Below are positions 27,344 to 37,063 of a stretch of 64,000 nt of DNA, in pieces (position 1 is the first letter of the stretch; each line of letters opens with the position of its first letter). The stretch is from Caulobacter sp. BP25. Lineage in GTDB: Bacteria; Pseudomonadota; Alphaproteobacteria; Caulobacterales; Caulobacteraceae. The notes beneath the pieces are model-generated. The model ran no database searches. It had not been told where the DNA came from and was given only the letters and a program-made list of their open reading frames with translations. Position numbers and translations under genes: made by a program. The DNA is taken from positions 62,001 to 126,000 of the forward strand of contig NZ_PEGH01000004.1 of the NCBI RefSeq assembly GCF_002737755.1, given 5' to 3'.

Positions 27344-28360
27344 TTAGATTTGGTCTTCGAACTTCTTGGCCAGGTCTTCGATGTTCTCCGGCGGCCAGTT
27401 CGGCACGTCCATGCCGAGGTGCAGACCCATGCCGGCGAGCACTTCCTTGATCTCGTTCAGCGACTTGCGGCCGAAGTTCGGGGTGCGGAGCATCTCGGCT
27501 TCGGTCTTCTGGATCAGGTCGCCGATGTAGACGATGTTGTCGTTCTTCAGGCAGTTGGCCGAACGGACCGACAGTTCCAGCTCGTCGACCTTCTTCAGCA
27601 GGGCCGGGTTGAACGGCAGTTCCGGCTTGGATTCGTCGGCCGACTTGGCCTTCGGTTCCTCGAAGGTGATGAAGATCTGCAGTTGGTCCTGCAGGATCCG
27701 GGCGGCGTAGGCCACGGCGTCCACCGGAGTGACGGCGCCGTTGGTTTCCACTTCCAGAACCAGCTTGTCGTAGTCCAGCGACTGGCCTTGACGGGTCGGC
27801 TCGACGCGATAGGCGACGCGCTTGACCGGCGAGTACAGGGCGTCGACGGCGATCAGGCCGATGGGCGCGTCTTCCGGACGGTTACGGTCGGCCGGGACAT
27901 AGCCCTTGCCGTTGTTGACCGTGAACTCCATCCGCACCGAGGCGCCGTCGTCCAGCGTGCAGAGCACGTGGTCGGGGTTCAGGATCTCGATGTCGGCCGG
28001 GGTTTCGATCTGGCCGGCGGTGACCGGTCCGGGGCCCGTGGCGCGCAGGGTCATGCGCTTGGGGCCTTCGGCGTGCATGCGCACGGCCAGTTGCTTGATA
28101 TTCAGAACGATGTCGACGACGTCTTCACGGACGCCTTCGAGCGAGGAGAATTCGTGCACCACGCCATCAATCTGGATGGCGGTGACGGCTGCGCCTTGCA
28201 GCGACGAGAGAAGAACGCGACGCAGGGCGTTGCCGAGCGTCACACCGAAACCGCGCTCCAGCGGTTCAGCGACGATGCGAGCCTTGCGGCTGGCGTCGGC
28301 CCCGGTTTCGATCTGCGGCTTCTCAGGACGGATCAGCTCGTTCCAGTTTCTTTCGATCAC
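27344..28360 (-). CDS. rpoA: DNA-directed RNA polymerase subunit alpha
   Basis: A 338-residue alpha subunit. The N-terminal domain (about 1-240; [25 protein letters not shown] near residue 30) dimerises and scaffolds polymerase assembly. The C-terminal domain (about 260-330; [19 protein letters not shown]) binds UP elements and activators. It lies between rpsK and rplQ as in most bacteria, except that rpsD is missing from this block. Confidence 0.99.
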   Translation of the reverse strand: MIERNWNELIRPEKPQIETGADASRKARIVAEPLERGFGVTLGNALRRVLLSSLQGAAVTAIQIDGVVHEFSSLEGVREDVVDIVLNIKQLAVRMHAEGPKRMTLRATGPGPVTAGQIETPADIEILNPDHVLCTLDDGASVRMEFTVNNGKGYVPADRNRPEDAPIGLIAVDALYSPVKRVAYRVEPTRQGQSLDYDKLVLEVETNGAVTPVDAVAYAARILQDQLQIFITFEEPKAKSADESKPELPFNPALLKKVDELELSVRSANCLKNDNIVYIGDLIQKTEAEMLRTPNFGRKSLNEIKEVLAGMGLHLGMDVPNWPPENIEDLAKKFEDQI

Positions 28361-28436
28361 GTGGTCGGTCCCTTGAACGCGGCTCGCCGGCCGCGTTTTG
28401 CGCAGCCGGCGAAGGAAGATTGTGGTCTAAAAAGTA

Positions 28437-28826
28437 CTAGACGCGACGACGCTTAGGCGGACGGCAGCCGTTGTGCGGGATCGGCGTGACGTCGCGGATG
28501 GTCGTGATGGTCATGCCCGCGGCTTGGAGAGCGCGCAGGGCCGATTCACGGCCGGAACCCGGGCCCGAAACGTTGACTTCCAGAGTCTTCACGCCGTGCT
28601 CCGCAGCCTTCTTGCCCGCGTCTTCGGCGGCCATCTGAGCGGCGTACGGGGTCGACTTGCGCGAGCCCTTGAACCCCATCATGCCAGCCGAGGACCACGA
28701 GATCGTGTTGCCCTGAGCATCGGTGATGGTGATCATGGTGTTGTTGAACGAGGCGTTCACGTGCGCCACGCCCGAGGTGATGTTCTTGCGTTCGCGCTTT
28801 TTAACGCGACCCGGTTCCTTGGCCAT
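28437..28826 (-). CDS. rpsK: 30S ribosomal protein S11
   Basis: A 129-residue S11 of the platform, near the E-site codon. Diagnostic pieces are [18 protein letters not shown] and the C-terminal [18 protein letters not shown]. It follows rpsM by 13 bases and is followed by a 76-base gap before rpoA. Confidence 0.99.
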   Translation of the reverse strand: MAKEPGRVKKRERKNITSGVAHVNASFNNTMITITDAQGNTISWSSAGMMGFKGSRKSTPYAAQMAAEDAGKKAAEHGVKTLEVNVSGPGSGRESALRALQAAGMTITTIRDVTPIPHNGCRPPKRRRV

Positions 28827-28839
28827 CGGTCAGGCTACC

Positions 28840-29208
28840 TTATTTCTTCTTGCCGGCGATCGGCTTGGCCGGACCCTTGCGGGTACGAGCGTTCGTGTGG
28901 GTGCGCTGACCGCGGACCGGCAGGCCCTTGCGGTGACGCAGGCCGCGATAGCAGGCCAGGTCCATCAGGCGCTTGATGTTCATCGAGTTCTCACGACGCA
29001 GGTCGCCCTCGACGGTGTAGTCGCGGTCGATCGTTTCGCGGATCGCCAGGACCTCGGCGTCGGTCAATTGATTGACGCGACGCGCATCCTCGATGCCCAC
29101 CTTCGTGATGATCTCACGCGCAGACCGTTGGCCGATGCCGTGAATGTACTGAAGCGCGATCAACACGCGCTTGTTCGTCGGGATGTTGACGCCTGCGATA
29201 CGGGCCAC
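28840..29208 (-). CDS. rpsM: 30S ribosomal protein S13
   Basis: A 122-residue S13 of the subunit head, forming inter-subunit bridge contacts and touching S19. It opens with [14 protein letters not shown] and ends in [14 protein letters not shown] 29208 is chosen over the GTG at 29229: AGGAGA lies about nine bases before 29208, and the shorter length equals the usual 122 residues. It begins the alpha-operon portion; there is no rpmJ or infA before it. Confidence 0.97.
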   Translation of the reverse strand: MARIAGVNIPTNKRVLIALQYIHGIGQRSAREIITKVGIEDARRVNQLTDAEVLAIRETIDRDYTVEGDLRRENSMNIKRLMDLACYRGLRHRKGLPVRGQRTHTNARTRKGPAKPIAGKKK

Positions 29209-29383
29209 GTCTAATGTTCTCCTAGTCACGCACTAAAGACGCGAACGGCGCGCCCGGCTCGATCCAGAAGACCAAGACCGGCGCGCACGGATCGCGCCCT
29301 TTCGCGGAAGCGCCCCGTTATAGGGATCGTTTCGCTTCCGTCAACAACTGAATCCACCGGACGTCCAGTGAATTCGGGCTTTC

Positions 29384-29437
29384 TTAGAGCGCGTTAGGTT
29401 TAAGTGTGAGCGGTTAAACCGCCCGAACGCGCTCTAA
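29384..29437. repeat. TTAGAGC palindrome, first of a pair downstream of adk
   Basis: A 54-base imperfect palindrome starting TTAGAGCGCGTTAGGTT and ending in GAACGCGCTCTAA. It belongs to a family seen four times in the window, always in tandem pairs after a gene (with 29447-29500, 61255-61309 and 61320-61371). Confidence 0.8.
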
Positions 29438-29446
29438 ATGTATCAG

Positions 29447-29500
29447 TTAGAGCCTGTTCATCTGATTTAGATGGATTCATCTAAATCAGACAGGCTCTAA
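29447..29500. repeat. TTAGAGC palindrome overlapping the adk stop
   Basis: A 54-base palindrome with arms TTAGAGCCTGT / ACAGGCTCTAA and an inner inverted repeat ATCTGATTTAGATG facing CATCTAAATCAGA. The adk stop TAG (29497-29499) is part of its arm. It would fold into a long hairpin in the adk mRNA tail and may end or protect that transcript. Confidence 0.8.
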
Positions 29501-30066
29501 GCCTCTCCCGAGAGAGCGGCGTCGATGGAGGAGGCCACGGCTTCGACCGAACCCATCCCGTCCAGTTCCTTCAGCTTCCCCTGCCCTTGGTAGTACGGCA
29601 GAAGCGGCGCGGTCTGGGCGTTGTAGGCGGCCAGGCGAGTCACGAAGACTTCCGGATTGTCGTCAGGCCGTCCCTGTTCTTCGAACCGTTTCTTGATCCG
29701 TTCGATCAGGGCTGGCTCGTCTACCTTGAGTCGGAGAACCACGTCGATCTTCTGACCGCGGCTGGCCAGGATTTTATCCAGAGCCTCGGCCTGGGCGACC
29801 GTACGCGGGAAACCGTCGAAGATCGCGCCGCCGGCCGCCTCGGCCTCGGGCAGACGCTCTTCGATCAGCGCGATGACGATCTCGTCGGTGACCAGCTCGC
29901 CGCGATCCAGCACGCCCTTGACGCGCTGGCCCAGCTCAGAGCCCGAGGCGATGGCGGCCCGCAGCATGTCGCCGGTCGAGAGCTGGACCATGCCGCGCTC
30001 GCTGACCAGGCGCTTGGCCTGGGTGCCCTTCCCCGCCGCTGGCGGACCGAACAGGATCAAGTTCAT
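29497..30066 (-). CDS. adk: Adenylate kinase
   Basis: Interconverts AMP + ATP and 2 ADP. The 189-residue product is the short-LID form common in alphaproteobacteria: P-loop FGPPAAGKGTQAKRL at about 5-19, STGDMLRAAI, FDGFPRTVAQAEAL, and no zinc-binding LID insertion. ATG 30066 follows AGGGG by six bases; the longer frame is rejected. It lies downstream of secY but behind a strong terminator hairpin (30143-30172), so it may need its own promoter or read-through. Its stop lies within a palindromic repeat. Confidence 0.97.
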   Translation of the reverse strand: MNLILFGPPAAGKGTQAKRLVSERGMVQLSTGDMLRAAIASGSELGQRVKGVLDRGELVTDEIVIALIEERLPEAEAAGGAIFDGFPRTVAQAEALDKILASRGQKIDVVLRLKVDEPALIERIKKRFEEQGRPDDNPEVFVTRLAAYNAQTAPLLPYYQGQGKLKELDGMGSVEAVASSIDAALSGEA

Positions 30067-30133
30067 GAAAGCCCCTTCGCGCGTCACCGAGTCTGCGCCC
30101 GGCTATCTCCCGGAGCAGACCTAGAGCCCCGGC

Positions 30134-30172
30134 AATAAAAACGGAAGCCGGTTTTGTGACAAACCGGCTTCC
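30134..30172 (-). terminator. Intrinsic terminator after secY
   Basis: Minus-strand stem GGAAGCCGGTTT, loop GTCAC, AAAACCGGCTTCC, then GTTTTTATT. It begins about 30 bases past the secY stop and lies inside what is otherwise one ribosomal superoperon. Confidence 0.85.
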
Positions 30173-30200
30173 GACGCTTGTATTTAAAGTGAAGCCGTAT

Positions 30201-31556
30201 CTAGCGGCCGCGGCCGCCGCGCAGCTTCGACTTCTTGATGAGGCCCTCGTACTGGTGGGCCAGAAGGTGCGACTGGATCTGCGCCACGGTGTCCATGGTC
30301 ACCGTCACGACGATCAGGATCGAAGTGCCGCCCAGGGCGAACTGGTTCGACTGGATCGCCATCATCGCCAGCTCAGGCGCCACGCAGACCGCCGTGATAT
30401 AGGCCGCGCCGATCACCGTCAGGCGGGTCAGCACATAGTCCAGGTACTCGGCGGTGCGCTTGCCCGGCCGGATGCCCGGCAGGAAGCCGCCGTACTTGCG
30501 CAGGTTCTCGGCCGTCTCGTCGGGATTGAACACCACAGACGTGTAGAAGAACGAGAAGAAGATAATCAGCAGAGCGTAGAAGATCAGGAACGCCGGGTGA
30601 CCGTGCTGCAACGCAGCCACCACGCTCGGCAGCCACGAGGCCCATTCCGGCAGGTTGGTGGTCTGCACGAACTGCATGGCCGTGGTCGGCAGCAGCAACA
30701 GGCTGGAGGCGAAGATCGGCGGGATGACGCCCGCAGTGTTGATCTTCAGCGGCATGAACGAGCTTTCGCCGCCGATCATGCGGTTGCCCTGCTGGCGCTT
30801 GGGATAGTGGACCAGCAGGCGGCGCTGCGAACGCTCCATGAAGACGATGGCCAGGATGGCGGCCACGCAGCCGACCACGATCAGGAACAGCGGCGTATAG
30901 TTGCCCGAGGTCTGACCCTGGACCAGCATCTGGCCCAGCACGATCGGCAGACGGGCGACGATACCGGCAAAGATGATCAGGCTGACGCCGTTGCCGACGC
31001 CCCGGCTGGTGATCTGCTCGCCCAGCCACATCAGGAACATGGTGCCGCCGGTCAGGGCCACGATGGTCGAAATGACAAAGAAGACCTGTCCAATGCCCTC
31101 GACGACCACGCCCGGCTGGGCCGCCAGGCCCATGGCGATCGACGCCGATTGGACGACGGCCAGGATCACGGCCAGATAGCGGGTGTACTGGTTGAGGGTC
31201 TTACGGCCCGCCTCCCCGCCTTCCTTCTTCAGCTTCTCCCACGGCGGATAGACCGTGCCCATCAGCTGCACGATGATCGAGGCGCTGATGTAGGGCATCA
31301 CGTTCAGCGAGAAGATCGCCATCCGCTCGACGGCGCCGCCCGAGAACATGTTGAACATGCCCAGGATGCCTTCGGAGTTGTTATTGAACAACTGAGCGAA
31401 GGCGTTGACGTCGATGCCGGGGATCGGAACGTAAGAGCCCAGGCGATAGACGATCAGGGCGATGATCGTGAACCAGATACGCTTGTGAAGTTCGCTCGCC
31501 TTCTGGAACGACGCGAAATTCATGTTGGCTGCGAGTTGTTCGGCGGCCGAGGCCAT
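30201..31556 (-). CDS. secY: Protein translocase subunit SecY
   Basis: Central pore of the SecYEG translocon, a ten-helix inner-membrane protein of 451 residues. Typical blocks are YRLGSYVPIPGID with the first helix, MFSGGAVERMAIFSLNVMPYISASII, and the cytosolic loop GVSLIIFAGIVARLP. ATG 31556 is preceded by GGGGA; the in-frame GTG 12 bases earlier lies over that ribosome binding site and is rejected. A palindromic repeat separates it from rplO. Confidence 0.98.
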   Translation of the reverse strand: MASAAEQLAANMNFASFQKASELHKRIWFTIIALIVYRLGSYVPIPGIDVNAFAQLFNNNSEGILGMFNMFSGGAVERMAIFSLNVMPYISASIIVQLMGTVYPPWEKLKKEGGEAGRKTLNQYTRYLAVILAVVQSASIAMGLAAQPGVVVEGIGQVFFVISTIVALTGGTMFLMWLGEQITSRGVGNGVSLIIFAGIVARLPIVLGQMLVQGQTSGNYTPLFLIVVGCVAAILAIVFMERSQRRLLVHYPKRQQGNRMIGGESSFMPLKINTAGVIPPIFASSLLLLPTTAMQFVQTTNLPEWASWLPSVVAALQHGHPAFLIFYALLIIFFSFFYTSVVFNPDETAENLRKYGGFLPGIRPGKRTAEYLDYVLTRLTVIGAAYITAVCVAPELAMMAIQSNQFALGGTSILIVVTVTMDTVAQIQSHLLAHQYEGLIKKSKLRGGRGR

Positions 31557-31711
31557 ACAGATCCCCACGACTCAGGAGCGCGATAACCGAAAGCAGATAC
31601 CGCTTCGGCGGCGACCGCGCTCTGAAATTAGGTTTCCCGGACCAGGCTGATCCGAGGAGAGCGCCACAAATAGGTGAGGCCCGCCGTGATGTCACGGCGA
31701 GCCTCAAAAAC

Positions 31712-31815
31712 AACTGTCATCCCGGAGAGCGCGAAGCGATCATCCGGGACCGCCGGAAGCGCTGGCGCCTGTCGTGGTCCCGGGTCTTCGCTGCGCTTCG
31801 CCCGGGATGACAGTT
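31712..31815. repeat. Palindromic repeat between rplO and secY
   Basis: A 104-base imperfect palindrome with perfect 14-bp ends AACTGTCATCCCGG / CCGGGATGACAGTT, and an inner GGTCCCGG / CCGGGACC-type complement. It starts eight bases past the rplO stop, so it is transcribed inside the ribosomal operon. Confidence 0.8.
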
Positions 31816-31822
31816 TTATCGG

Positions 31823-32308
31823 TTAGGCTTCGGCTTGCGCCTTGGCCTTCTTGGTCACGGTGACCGAACCGCCGGCGGCCTCGACGGCCTTGATGGCGGC
31901 TTCGGTGGCCGAATAGACGGTCAGCTTCAGGGCGGTCTTGATCTCGCCCTTGCCCAGCAGCTTCACGCCGTCCAGTTCACGACGGATGACGCCAGCGGCG
32001 ACCAGCTCAGCAGCGCCCAGCTCAGCGCCCTTCTTGATCTTGCCAGCGGCGACGGCCTGCTCCAGGCGCCACAGGTTCACTTCAGCGAACTCCAGGCGGA
32101 AGGGGTTGTTGAAGCCGCGCTTCGGCATACGCATGTGCAGCGGCATTTGACCGCCTTCGAAGCCGTTGATGGCGACGCCCGAGCGCGCCTTCTGGCCCTT
32201 CACACCGCGACCGGCGGTCTTGCCCTTGCCCGAACCTGGGCCACGGCCAACGCGCATGCGGCCCTTGGTCGAGCCTTCGCGGGGAGCCAGTTCGTTCAGC
32301 TTGGTCAT
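31823..32308 (-). CDS. rplO: 50S ribosomal protein L15
   Basis: A 161-residue L15, a late-assembly 23S rRNA binder. The start [35 protein letters not shown] is the flexible Gly/Arg tail typical of L15, followed by the [17 protein letters not shown] block. The gene is unusually far (163 bases) from rpmD, with an intrinsic terminator in the gap. Confidence 0.98.
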   Translation of the reverse strand: MTKLNELAPREGSTKGRMRVGRGPGSGKGKTAGRGVKGQKARSGVAINGFEGGQMPLHMRMPKRGFNNPFRLEFAEVNLWRLEQAVAAGKIKKGAELGAAELVAAGVIRRELDGVKLLGKGEIKTALKLTVYSATEAAIKAVEAAGGSVTVTKKAKAQAEA

Positions 32309-32414
32309 ATGTGCCTCTCCTTGGAGATCTGCGCCCAGCCAGCGGCTGGACTCGGCTTTTGAAAACAGAGCGCGCTTAAAACCCTAAATCGACCGAAAAA
32401 TCAAATAGGGATTT

Positions 32415-32448
32415 CAAACGAAAACCACCCCGGCTTTCACCGGGGTGG
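32415..32448 (-). terminator. Intrinsic terminator between rpmD and rplO
   Basis: Minus-strand stem CCACCCCGG, loop TGAAAG, CCGGGGTGG, then TTTTCGTTT. It lies 24 bases after the rpmD stop, so it would cut the superoperon in two unless read through. Confidence 0.88.
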
Positions 32449-32471
32449 CGTATTTCGCGTCTTGTAGCGGA

Positions 32472-32657
32472 CTACTCGACGATTTCCAGCAGGTGCGCGA
32501 CCTTGCGGATCATGCCGCGGACCGACGGGGTGTCTTCCAGCGTGGACACGCGGCCCAGCTTGTTCAGACCCAGACCGGCGAGCGTGGCGCGCTGGTCCTT
32601 TTCACGACGGATCGGGCTGCCGGTTTGGCGCACCGTGACTTGCTTAGCTTCAGCCAT
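32472..32657 (-). CDS. rpmD: 50S ribosomal protein L30
   Basis: A 61-residue L30 with the family core [26 protein letters not shown] and the [13 protein letters not shown] end. It starts four bases after the rpsE stop and is followed by an intrinsic terminator. Confidence 0.97.
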   Translation of the reverse strand: MAEAKQVTVRQTGSPIRREKDQRATLAGLGLNKLGRVSTLEDTPSVRGMIRKVAHLLEIVE

Positions 32658-32660
32658 GAC

Positions 32661-33266
32661 TTAGCCCTCGATGGCTTCCGGCGCCGAAGCGCCGTCGGCG
32701 CGACGGCCGAGGATGTCGCCAACCTTCTTGCCGCGCTTGGCGGCGATCTGGCGGGGCGACGACTGCACCTTCAGGGCTTCGAACGTAGCGCGCACCATGT
32801 TGTACGGGTTCGAGGAACCCGTCGACTTGGCCACGACGTCCTGGACGCCCAGGGTTTCGAGAACCGCGCGCATCGGACCGCCGGCGATGACGCCGGTGCC
32901 GGGAGGCGCCGCGCGCATCATCACCTTGCCAGCGCCCCAACGGCCAGCGCCGTCGTGGTGCAGGGTGCGGGATTCGCGCAGCGGAACGCGGATCATCGTC
33001 TTCTTGGCTTCTTCGGTCGCCTTGCGGATGGCTTCCGGCACTTCACGCGCCTTACCATGACCGAAGCCGACGCGGCCCTTTTGGTCACCAACGACCATCA
33101 GAGCAGCGAAGCTGAAGCGACGACCACCCTTCACGGTGGCGGCGACGCGGTTGATGTGGACGAGCTTTTCGACGATGTCGCTGTCGACCCGCTCTTCGGG
33201 GGCGTTGCGGTCGCGACGGTCCCGGCGTTGACCGCCTTCACCGCGCTGTTGTTCACCACGAGCCAT
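32661..33266 (-). CDS. rpsE: 30S ribosomal protein S5
   Basis: A 201-residue S5, which lines the mRNA entry channel and affects decoding accuracy. A charged 25-residue N-terminal extension precedes the double-stranded RNA-binding core ([23 protein letters not shown]) and the C-terminal domain ([15 protein letters not shown]). It follows rplR after 10 bases. Confidence 0.98.
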   Translation of the reverse strand: MARGEQQRGEGGQRRDRRDRNAPEERVDSDIVEKLVHINRVAATVKGGRRFSFAALMVVGDQKGRVGFGHGKAREVPEAIRKATEEAKKTMIRVPLRESRTLHHDGAGRWGAGKVMMRAAPPGTGVIAGGPMRAVLETLGVQDVVAKSTGSSNPYNMVRATFEALKVQSSPRQIAAKRGKKVGDILGRRADGASAPEAIEG

Positions 33267-33276
33267 TTTCGTTCCC

Positions 33277-33627
33277 TTAGAAGTTCAGGCCGGCTTCGCG
33301 CGCGGCGTCAGCCAGGGCTTTCACCCGGCCGTGGAAGATGTAACCACCACGGTCGAAAACGACGTCCTTGACGCCCTTTTCGATGGCGCGCTCGGCGACG
33401 AGCTTGCCCACAGCGGCAGCGGCATCCTTGTCCGCGCCCTTGCCTTCGGCTTCCAGAGTGGAAGCCGACGCCAGGGTCACGCCGCGTTCATCATCGATGA
33501 CCTGGGCGTAGATGTTCTTCGACGAACGGAAGACCGACAAACGCGGACGACCGTTGGCGAGGCTCTTGAGGCGGGTGCGAACGCGCTGAGCGCGCTTGGC
33601 CGCCGTTTCACGAGGAGAGAGCGCCAT
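33277..33627 (-). CDS. rplR: 50S ribosomal protein L18
   Basis: A 116-residue 5S rRNA-binding protein that works with L5. Diagnostic motifs are [18 protein letters not shown] near residue 30, [26 protein letters not shown] at the C-terminus, and the basic N-terminus. It starts three bases after the rplF stop. Confidence 0.98.
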   Translation of the reverse strand: MALSPRETAAKRAQRVRTRLKSLANGRPRLSVFRSSKNIYAQVIDDERGVTLASASTLEAEGKGADKDAAAAVGKLVAERAIEKGVKDVVFDRGGYIFHGRVKALADAAREAGLNF

Positions 33628-33630
33628 GGC

Positions 33631-34164
33631 TTACTTCTTCTTGCCTTCCTTGCGGCGAACGGTCTCGCCAGCATAACGCACGCCCTTGCCCTTGTAGGGC
33701 TCCGGCGGACGAATGCGGCGGATCTTCGCGGCAATCTCACCAACCGCCTGCTTATCAATGCCGGCGATCTTGATTTCGGTTTGCTTCGGAGTGGCGAACG
33801 TGATGCCGGCCGGGGCCGCAACGTCCACATCGTGGCTGAAACCGAGTTGGAGGCTGAGGGCAGTGCCCTTCATGGCCGCGCGGTAACCGACGCCGACCAG
33901 TTCGAGGCTTTCCTCGAAGCCGGTGGTCACACCGTGCACCATGTTGGCCACCAGCGTGCGGGACAGACCCCACATGCCCTTGGCGCGCTTCGTGTCGACG
34001 CGCGGCGTCAGCGAGAGCTCATTGCCCTCTTGCTTCAGCTCGACTTCGTCGGCGATCGTCCACGAGAGTTGACCCTTGGGGCCCTTCACCGTGACCGTCT
34101 GGCCCGAGAGCGTCAGGGTGACGTTCGCGGGGATGACGACGGCTTTCTTACCGATACGTGACAT
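33631..34164 (-). CDS. rplF: 50S ribosomal protein L6
   Basis: A 177-residue L6 near the GTPase-associated centre. It opens [14 protein letters not shown], has two repeated halves, and ends with the invariant [18 protein letters not shown] followed by a basic tail. It lies 18 bases after the rpsH stop. Confidence 0.98.
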   Translation of the reverse strand: MSRIGKKAVVIPANVTLTLSGQTVTVKGPKGQLSWTIADEVELKQEGNELSLTPRVDTKRAKGMWGLSRTLVANMVHGVTTGFEESLELVGVGYRAAMKGTALSLQLGFSHDVDVAAPAGITFATPKQTEIKIAGIDKQAVGEIAAKIRRIRPPEPYKGKGVRYAGETVRRKEGKKK

Positions 34165-34182
34165 GCTCTTTCCCTCCCGCGC

Positions 34183-34581
34183 CTAGTAGACGCGGCAGAG
34201 GACTTCGCCACCGACGTTAGCGTCGCGTGCGGCGGTGTCCGACATGACGCCCTTCGGCGTCGAAAGGATCGAGATGCCCAGGCCGTTCTTGATCGGCTTC
34301 AGGTCCTTGATCGACGAATAGACGCGACGGCCAGGCTTGGACACGCGGCTGATCTCGGCGATCACGGGCTCACCGTCGAAGTACTTGAGCTCGATCTCGA
34401 ATTCGGGGAACGCACCGGGCTTCTCGACCAGCGAGTAGCCGCGGATGTAGCCTTCGTCGGCCAGCACGTCCAGGACGCGAGCGCGCAGCTTGGAAGCCGG
34501 CGTCGACACCTTCGAGCGCTTGCGCGTGGCGGCGTTCTTGATGCGAGCGATCATATCGCTCAGGGGATCGTTCATCGACAT
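34183..34581 (-). CDS. rpsH: 30S ribosomal protein S8
   Basis: A 132-residue S8, which binds the 16S central domain and in E. coli represses the spc operon. It opens [15 protein letters not shown] and ends [29 protein letters not shown] 34581 is preferred to ATG 34575 because AAGGACG lies about six bases before it and the length equals the usual 132. The longer frame runs into rpsN. Confidence 0.97.
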   Translation of the reverse strand: MSMNDPLSDMIARIKNAATRKRSKVSTPASKLRARVLDVLADEGYIRGYSLVEKPGAFPEFEIELKYFDGEPVIAEISRVSKPGRRVYSSIKDLKPIKNGLGISILSTPKGVMSDTAARDANVGGEVLCRVY

Positions 34582-34591
34582 CTGATCGTCC

Positions 34592-34897
34592 TTACCAGCT
34601 CGACTTGACGAGGCCGGGGATCTGCCCCTGCGAACCCAGTTCGCGGAGAGCAATACGGCTCATCTTCAGCTTGCGGTAATAGGCGCGCGGACGGCCGGTG
34701 ACTTCGCAGCGATTGCGGATGCGGATCGCGGCGCTGTTACGCGGCAGCTTGGCGAGCTTGAGGCGAGCTTCGAAGCGTTCCTCGAGCGGCAGGCTTTCGT
34801 TGTTGGCGATCGCCTTCAGCGCGGCGCGCTTTTCGGCGAACTTCTTGACGAGGGCCTTGACGGCTTCGTTGCGGTTGACGGCGCTTTTCTTGGCCAT
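34592..34897 (-). CDS. rpsN: 30S ribosomal protein S14 (zinc-free type)
   Basis: A 101-residue S14 of the head. The C-terminal [21 protein letters not shown] block has a single cysteine and no CxxC pairs, so it is the long, zinc-independent form rather than the 61-residue zinc form. Confidence 0.98.
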   Translation of the reverse strand: MAKKSAVNRNEAVKALVKKFAEKRAALKAIANNESLPLEERFEARLKLAKLPRNSAAIRIRNRCEVTGRPRAYYRKLKMSRIALRELGSQGQIPGLVKSSW

Positions 34898-34921
34898 GGT
34901 TTGTTTTCCCTTCCCGCTCTC

Positions 34922-35479
34922 TTAGTTGACGAACGGGAACTGGAATTCCTTCAGGAGAGCCTTGGCTTCCTGGTCGGAGTTCGCAGTGGTGCACACGATG
35001 ATGTCCATGCCCCAGATTTGTTCGATCTGGTCATAGTTGATTTCCGGGAACACCAGGTGCTCCTTCAGGCCCATGGCGTAGTTGCCACGGCCGTCGAAGC
35101 TCTTGCCGTTCAGGCCGCGGAAGTCCTTCACGCGCGGCAGCGCGATCGTGACCAGGCGGTCAAGGAACTCGTACATCCGGTCCTTGCGGAGCGTGACCTT
35201 GGCGCCGACCACCATGCCTTCGCGCAGCTTGAAGCCGGCGATGGACTTGCGGGCCTTGGTGGCGACGGGCTTTTGGCCGGCGATCGCCTGCAGGTCCTTC
35301 AGAGCGGTCTGGGCCTTCTTGGAGTCGGCCACGGCCTCGCCGATACCCATGTTCAGGACGATCTTGTCCAGCTTGGGGATCTGCATCTCGTTAGTGTAGC
35401 CGAACTGCTCCTTCATCGCAGCGCGGATGCGCTCGCGATAAACGGTCTTCAGCCGGGGCTCGTAAGCTTGATCAGCCAT
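34922..35479 (-). CDS. rplE: 50S ribosomal protein L5
   Basis: A 185-residue L5, which binds 5S rRNA and contacts P-site tRNA. Motifs: [33 protein letters not shown], and the [19 protein letters not shown] end. Its start lies inside the rplX gene with an eight-base overlap, suggesting translational coupling. Confidence 0.98.
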   Translation of the reverse strand: MADQAYEPRLKTVYRERIRAAMKEQFGYTNEMQIPKLDKIVLNMGIGEAVADSKKAQTALKDLQAIAGQKPVATKARKSIAGFKLREGMVVGAKVTLRKDRMYEFLDRLVTIALPRVKDFRGLNGKSFDGRGNYAMGLKEHLVFPEINYDQIEQIWGMDIIVCTTANSDQEAKALLKEFQFPFVN

Positions 35480-35786
35480 TGATCACCTCGCCGGTCGTCT
35501 TGGCGACGCGCACCTTCTTGTCGCCTTCGATCTTGAAGCCGACGCGGGTGGGCTTGCCGTTGGAGTCCACGACAGCGACGTTCGAGACGTGCAGCGCGGC
35601 TTCCTTGTGCTTGATGCCGCCTTGCGGGTCGGCTTGAGTCGCCTTGGTGTGACGCGAAACCATGTTCACGCCTTCCACGACAACGCGGCTGTCCTTGGGC
35701 AGGACTTGCAGGACCGAGCCTTGCTTGCCCTTATCCTTGCCAGCCAGAACGACGACGCGGTCGCCCTTCTTGATCTTAGCGGCCAT
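35472..35786 (-). CDS. rplX: 50S ribosomal protein L24
   Basis: A 104-residue L24, an assembly initiator at the tunnel exit. It carries the KOW motif at the N-terminus ([21 protein letters not shown]) and the [12 protein letters not shown] strand. Its start shares one base with the rplN stop (TAATG); its 3' end overlaps rplE. Confidence 0.98.
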   Translation of the reverse strand: MAAKIKKGDRVVVLAGKDKGKQGSVLQVLPKDSRVVVEGVNMVSRHTKATQADPQGGIKHKEAALHVSNVAVVDSNGKPTRVGFKIEGDKKVRVAKTTGEVING

Positions 35787-36154
35787 TACAGCACCTCCGG
35801 AGCGAGGGAGATGATCTTCATGTGGTTCTTGGCGCGCAGTTCACGAGGAACCGGGCCGAAGATCCGCGTGCCGACCGGCTCGCTCTGCTTGTTCACGATC
35901 ACTGCGGCGTTCTTATCGAAGCGGATGACCGAGCCATCCTTGCGCTTCAGATTTTGATTCACCCGAACGACGACGGCGCGAAGCACGTCACCCTTCTTCA
36001 CGCGACCGCGCGGAATGGCTTCCTTGACGGAGACGACGATGACGTCGCCCACGCTGGCGTAGCGACGGCCTGCACCGCCCAACACCTTGATGCACATGAC
36101 CCGGCGAGCGCCAGAATTGTCAGCGACTTCCAGGTTAGTTTGCATCTGGATCAT
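35786..36154 (-). CDS. rplN: 50S ribosomal protein L14
   Basis: A 122-residue L14 forming an inter-subunit bridge with 16S helix 44. It opens [19 protein letters not shown] and has the universal [12 protein letters not shown] segment. TAATG coupling to rplX. Confidence 0.98.
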   Translation of the reverse strand: MIQMQTNLEVADNSGARRVMCIKVLGGAGRRYASVGDVIVVSVKEAIPRGRVKKGDVLRAVVVRVNQNLKRKDGSVIRFDKNAAVIVNKQSEPVGTRIFGPVPRELRAKNHMKIISLAPEVL

Positions 36155-36171
36155 GGTCTAAACCTTCCAGA

Positions 36172-36411
36172 TTAAGCCGAAGCCTTGGGAAGTGCTTCCC
36201 AGGTCTTCAGCTTGGACTTCGGAGCGCACTCGATGATGCGGATAGCTTCACCGGCCTTGTACGCGTTGGCTTCGTCGTGCGCGTGGTACTTTTTGGACTG
36301 ACGCACGATCTTCTTCAGAACGGGGTGGACGATGGTCCGTTCGACCTTCACCACCACGGTCTTGTCGCCCTTATCGGAGACGACGACCCCTTCGAGGATA
36401 CGCTTGGGCAT
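36172..36411 (-). CDS. rpsQ: 30S ribosomal protein S17
   Basis: A 79-residue OB-fold 16S rRNA binder, early in small-subunit assembly. Diagnostic: [20 protein letters not shown] and [19 protein letters not shown]. It follows rpmC after 10 bases. Confidence 0.97.
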   Translation of the reverse strand: MPKRILEGVVVSDKGDKTVVVKVERTIVHPVLKKIVRQSKKYHAHDEANAYKAGEAIRIIECAPKSKLKTWEALPKASA

Positions 36412-36421
36412 ATCGTTCTCC

Positions 36422-36613
36422 TTAAGCCGCGGCCTTGGCGCGCAGCACGGTCTTGATCCGCGCGATATCCTTGCGGATTTCGTCGACGCGGTGGGTCTTT
36501 TCGACCTGACCCGTGGCGGCCTGGAAGCGCAGGTTGAACTGCTCCTTCTTCAGGCTGATCAGCGTGTCGGCCAGCTGGTCGGGGGTCATACCCCGGATGT
36601 CAGCGATCTTCAT
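36422..36613 (-). CDS. rpmC: 50S ribosomal protein L29
   Basis: A 63-residue helical protein at the tunnel exit beside L23. It has the expected [20 protein letters not shown] helix and the [12 protein letters not shown] end. It lies five bases after rplP. Confidence 0.97.
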   Translation of the reverse strand: MKIADIRGMTPDQLADTLISLKKEQFNLRFQAATGQVEKTHRVDEIRKDIARIKTVLRAKAAA

Positions 36614-36618
36614 GAGCC

Positions 36619-37050
36619 TCAGGCCTCCTGAGCCACGCCCGCATCGATGCGGGTGACAACACGGGTGCGGATCGGCAGCTTGGCGGCGCCCAGGCGGAGA
36701 GCTTCACGCGCGATATCGTCCGGCACGCCGTCGATTTCGAACATGATGCGGCCCGGAGCCACGCGAGCGGCCCAGTAATCCACCGCGCCCTTACCCTTAC
36801 CCATCCGGACTTCAGCGGGCTTGCCGGTGACCGGCACGTCCGGGAAGATACGGATCCAGACGCGGCCTTGACGCTTCATCTGGCGGGTGATGGCGCGACG
36901 AGCGGCTTCGATCTGGCGAGCCGTGATGCGCTCCGGCTCGACGGCCTTCAGGCCGTACGAACCGAAGTTCAGCAGGGTGCCGCCCTTCGAAGCGCCGTGG
37001 ATGCGGCCCTTGAACTGCTTGCGGAATTTGGTCTTCTTCGGAGACAGCAT
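36619..37050 (-). CDS. rplP: 50S ribosomal protein L16
   Basis: A 143-residue L16 that helps shape the A-site for aminoacyl-tRNA. It opens [16 protein letters not shown] and has the [22 protein letters not shown] core. Follows rpsC after 13 bases. Confidence 0.98.
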   Translation of the reverse strand: MLSPKKTKFRKQFKGRIHGASKGGTLLNFGSYGLKAVEPERITARQIEAARRAITRQMKRQGRVWIRIFPDVPVTGKPAEVRMGKGKGAVDYWAARVAPGRIMFEIDGVPDDIAREALRLGAAKLPIRTRVVTRIDAGVAQEA

Positions 37051-37063
37051 GGCGATCTAATCC

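Noticed and set aside
27329..28456. Frame antisense to rpoA
   Set aside because: Shadow frame; rpoA is certain.
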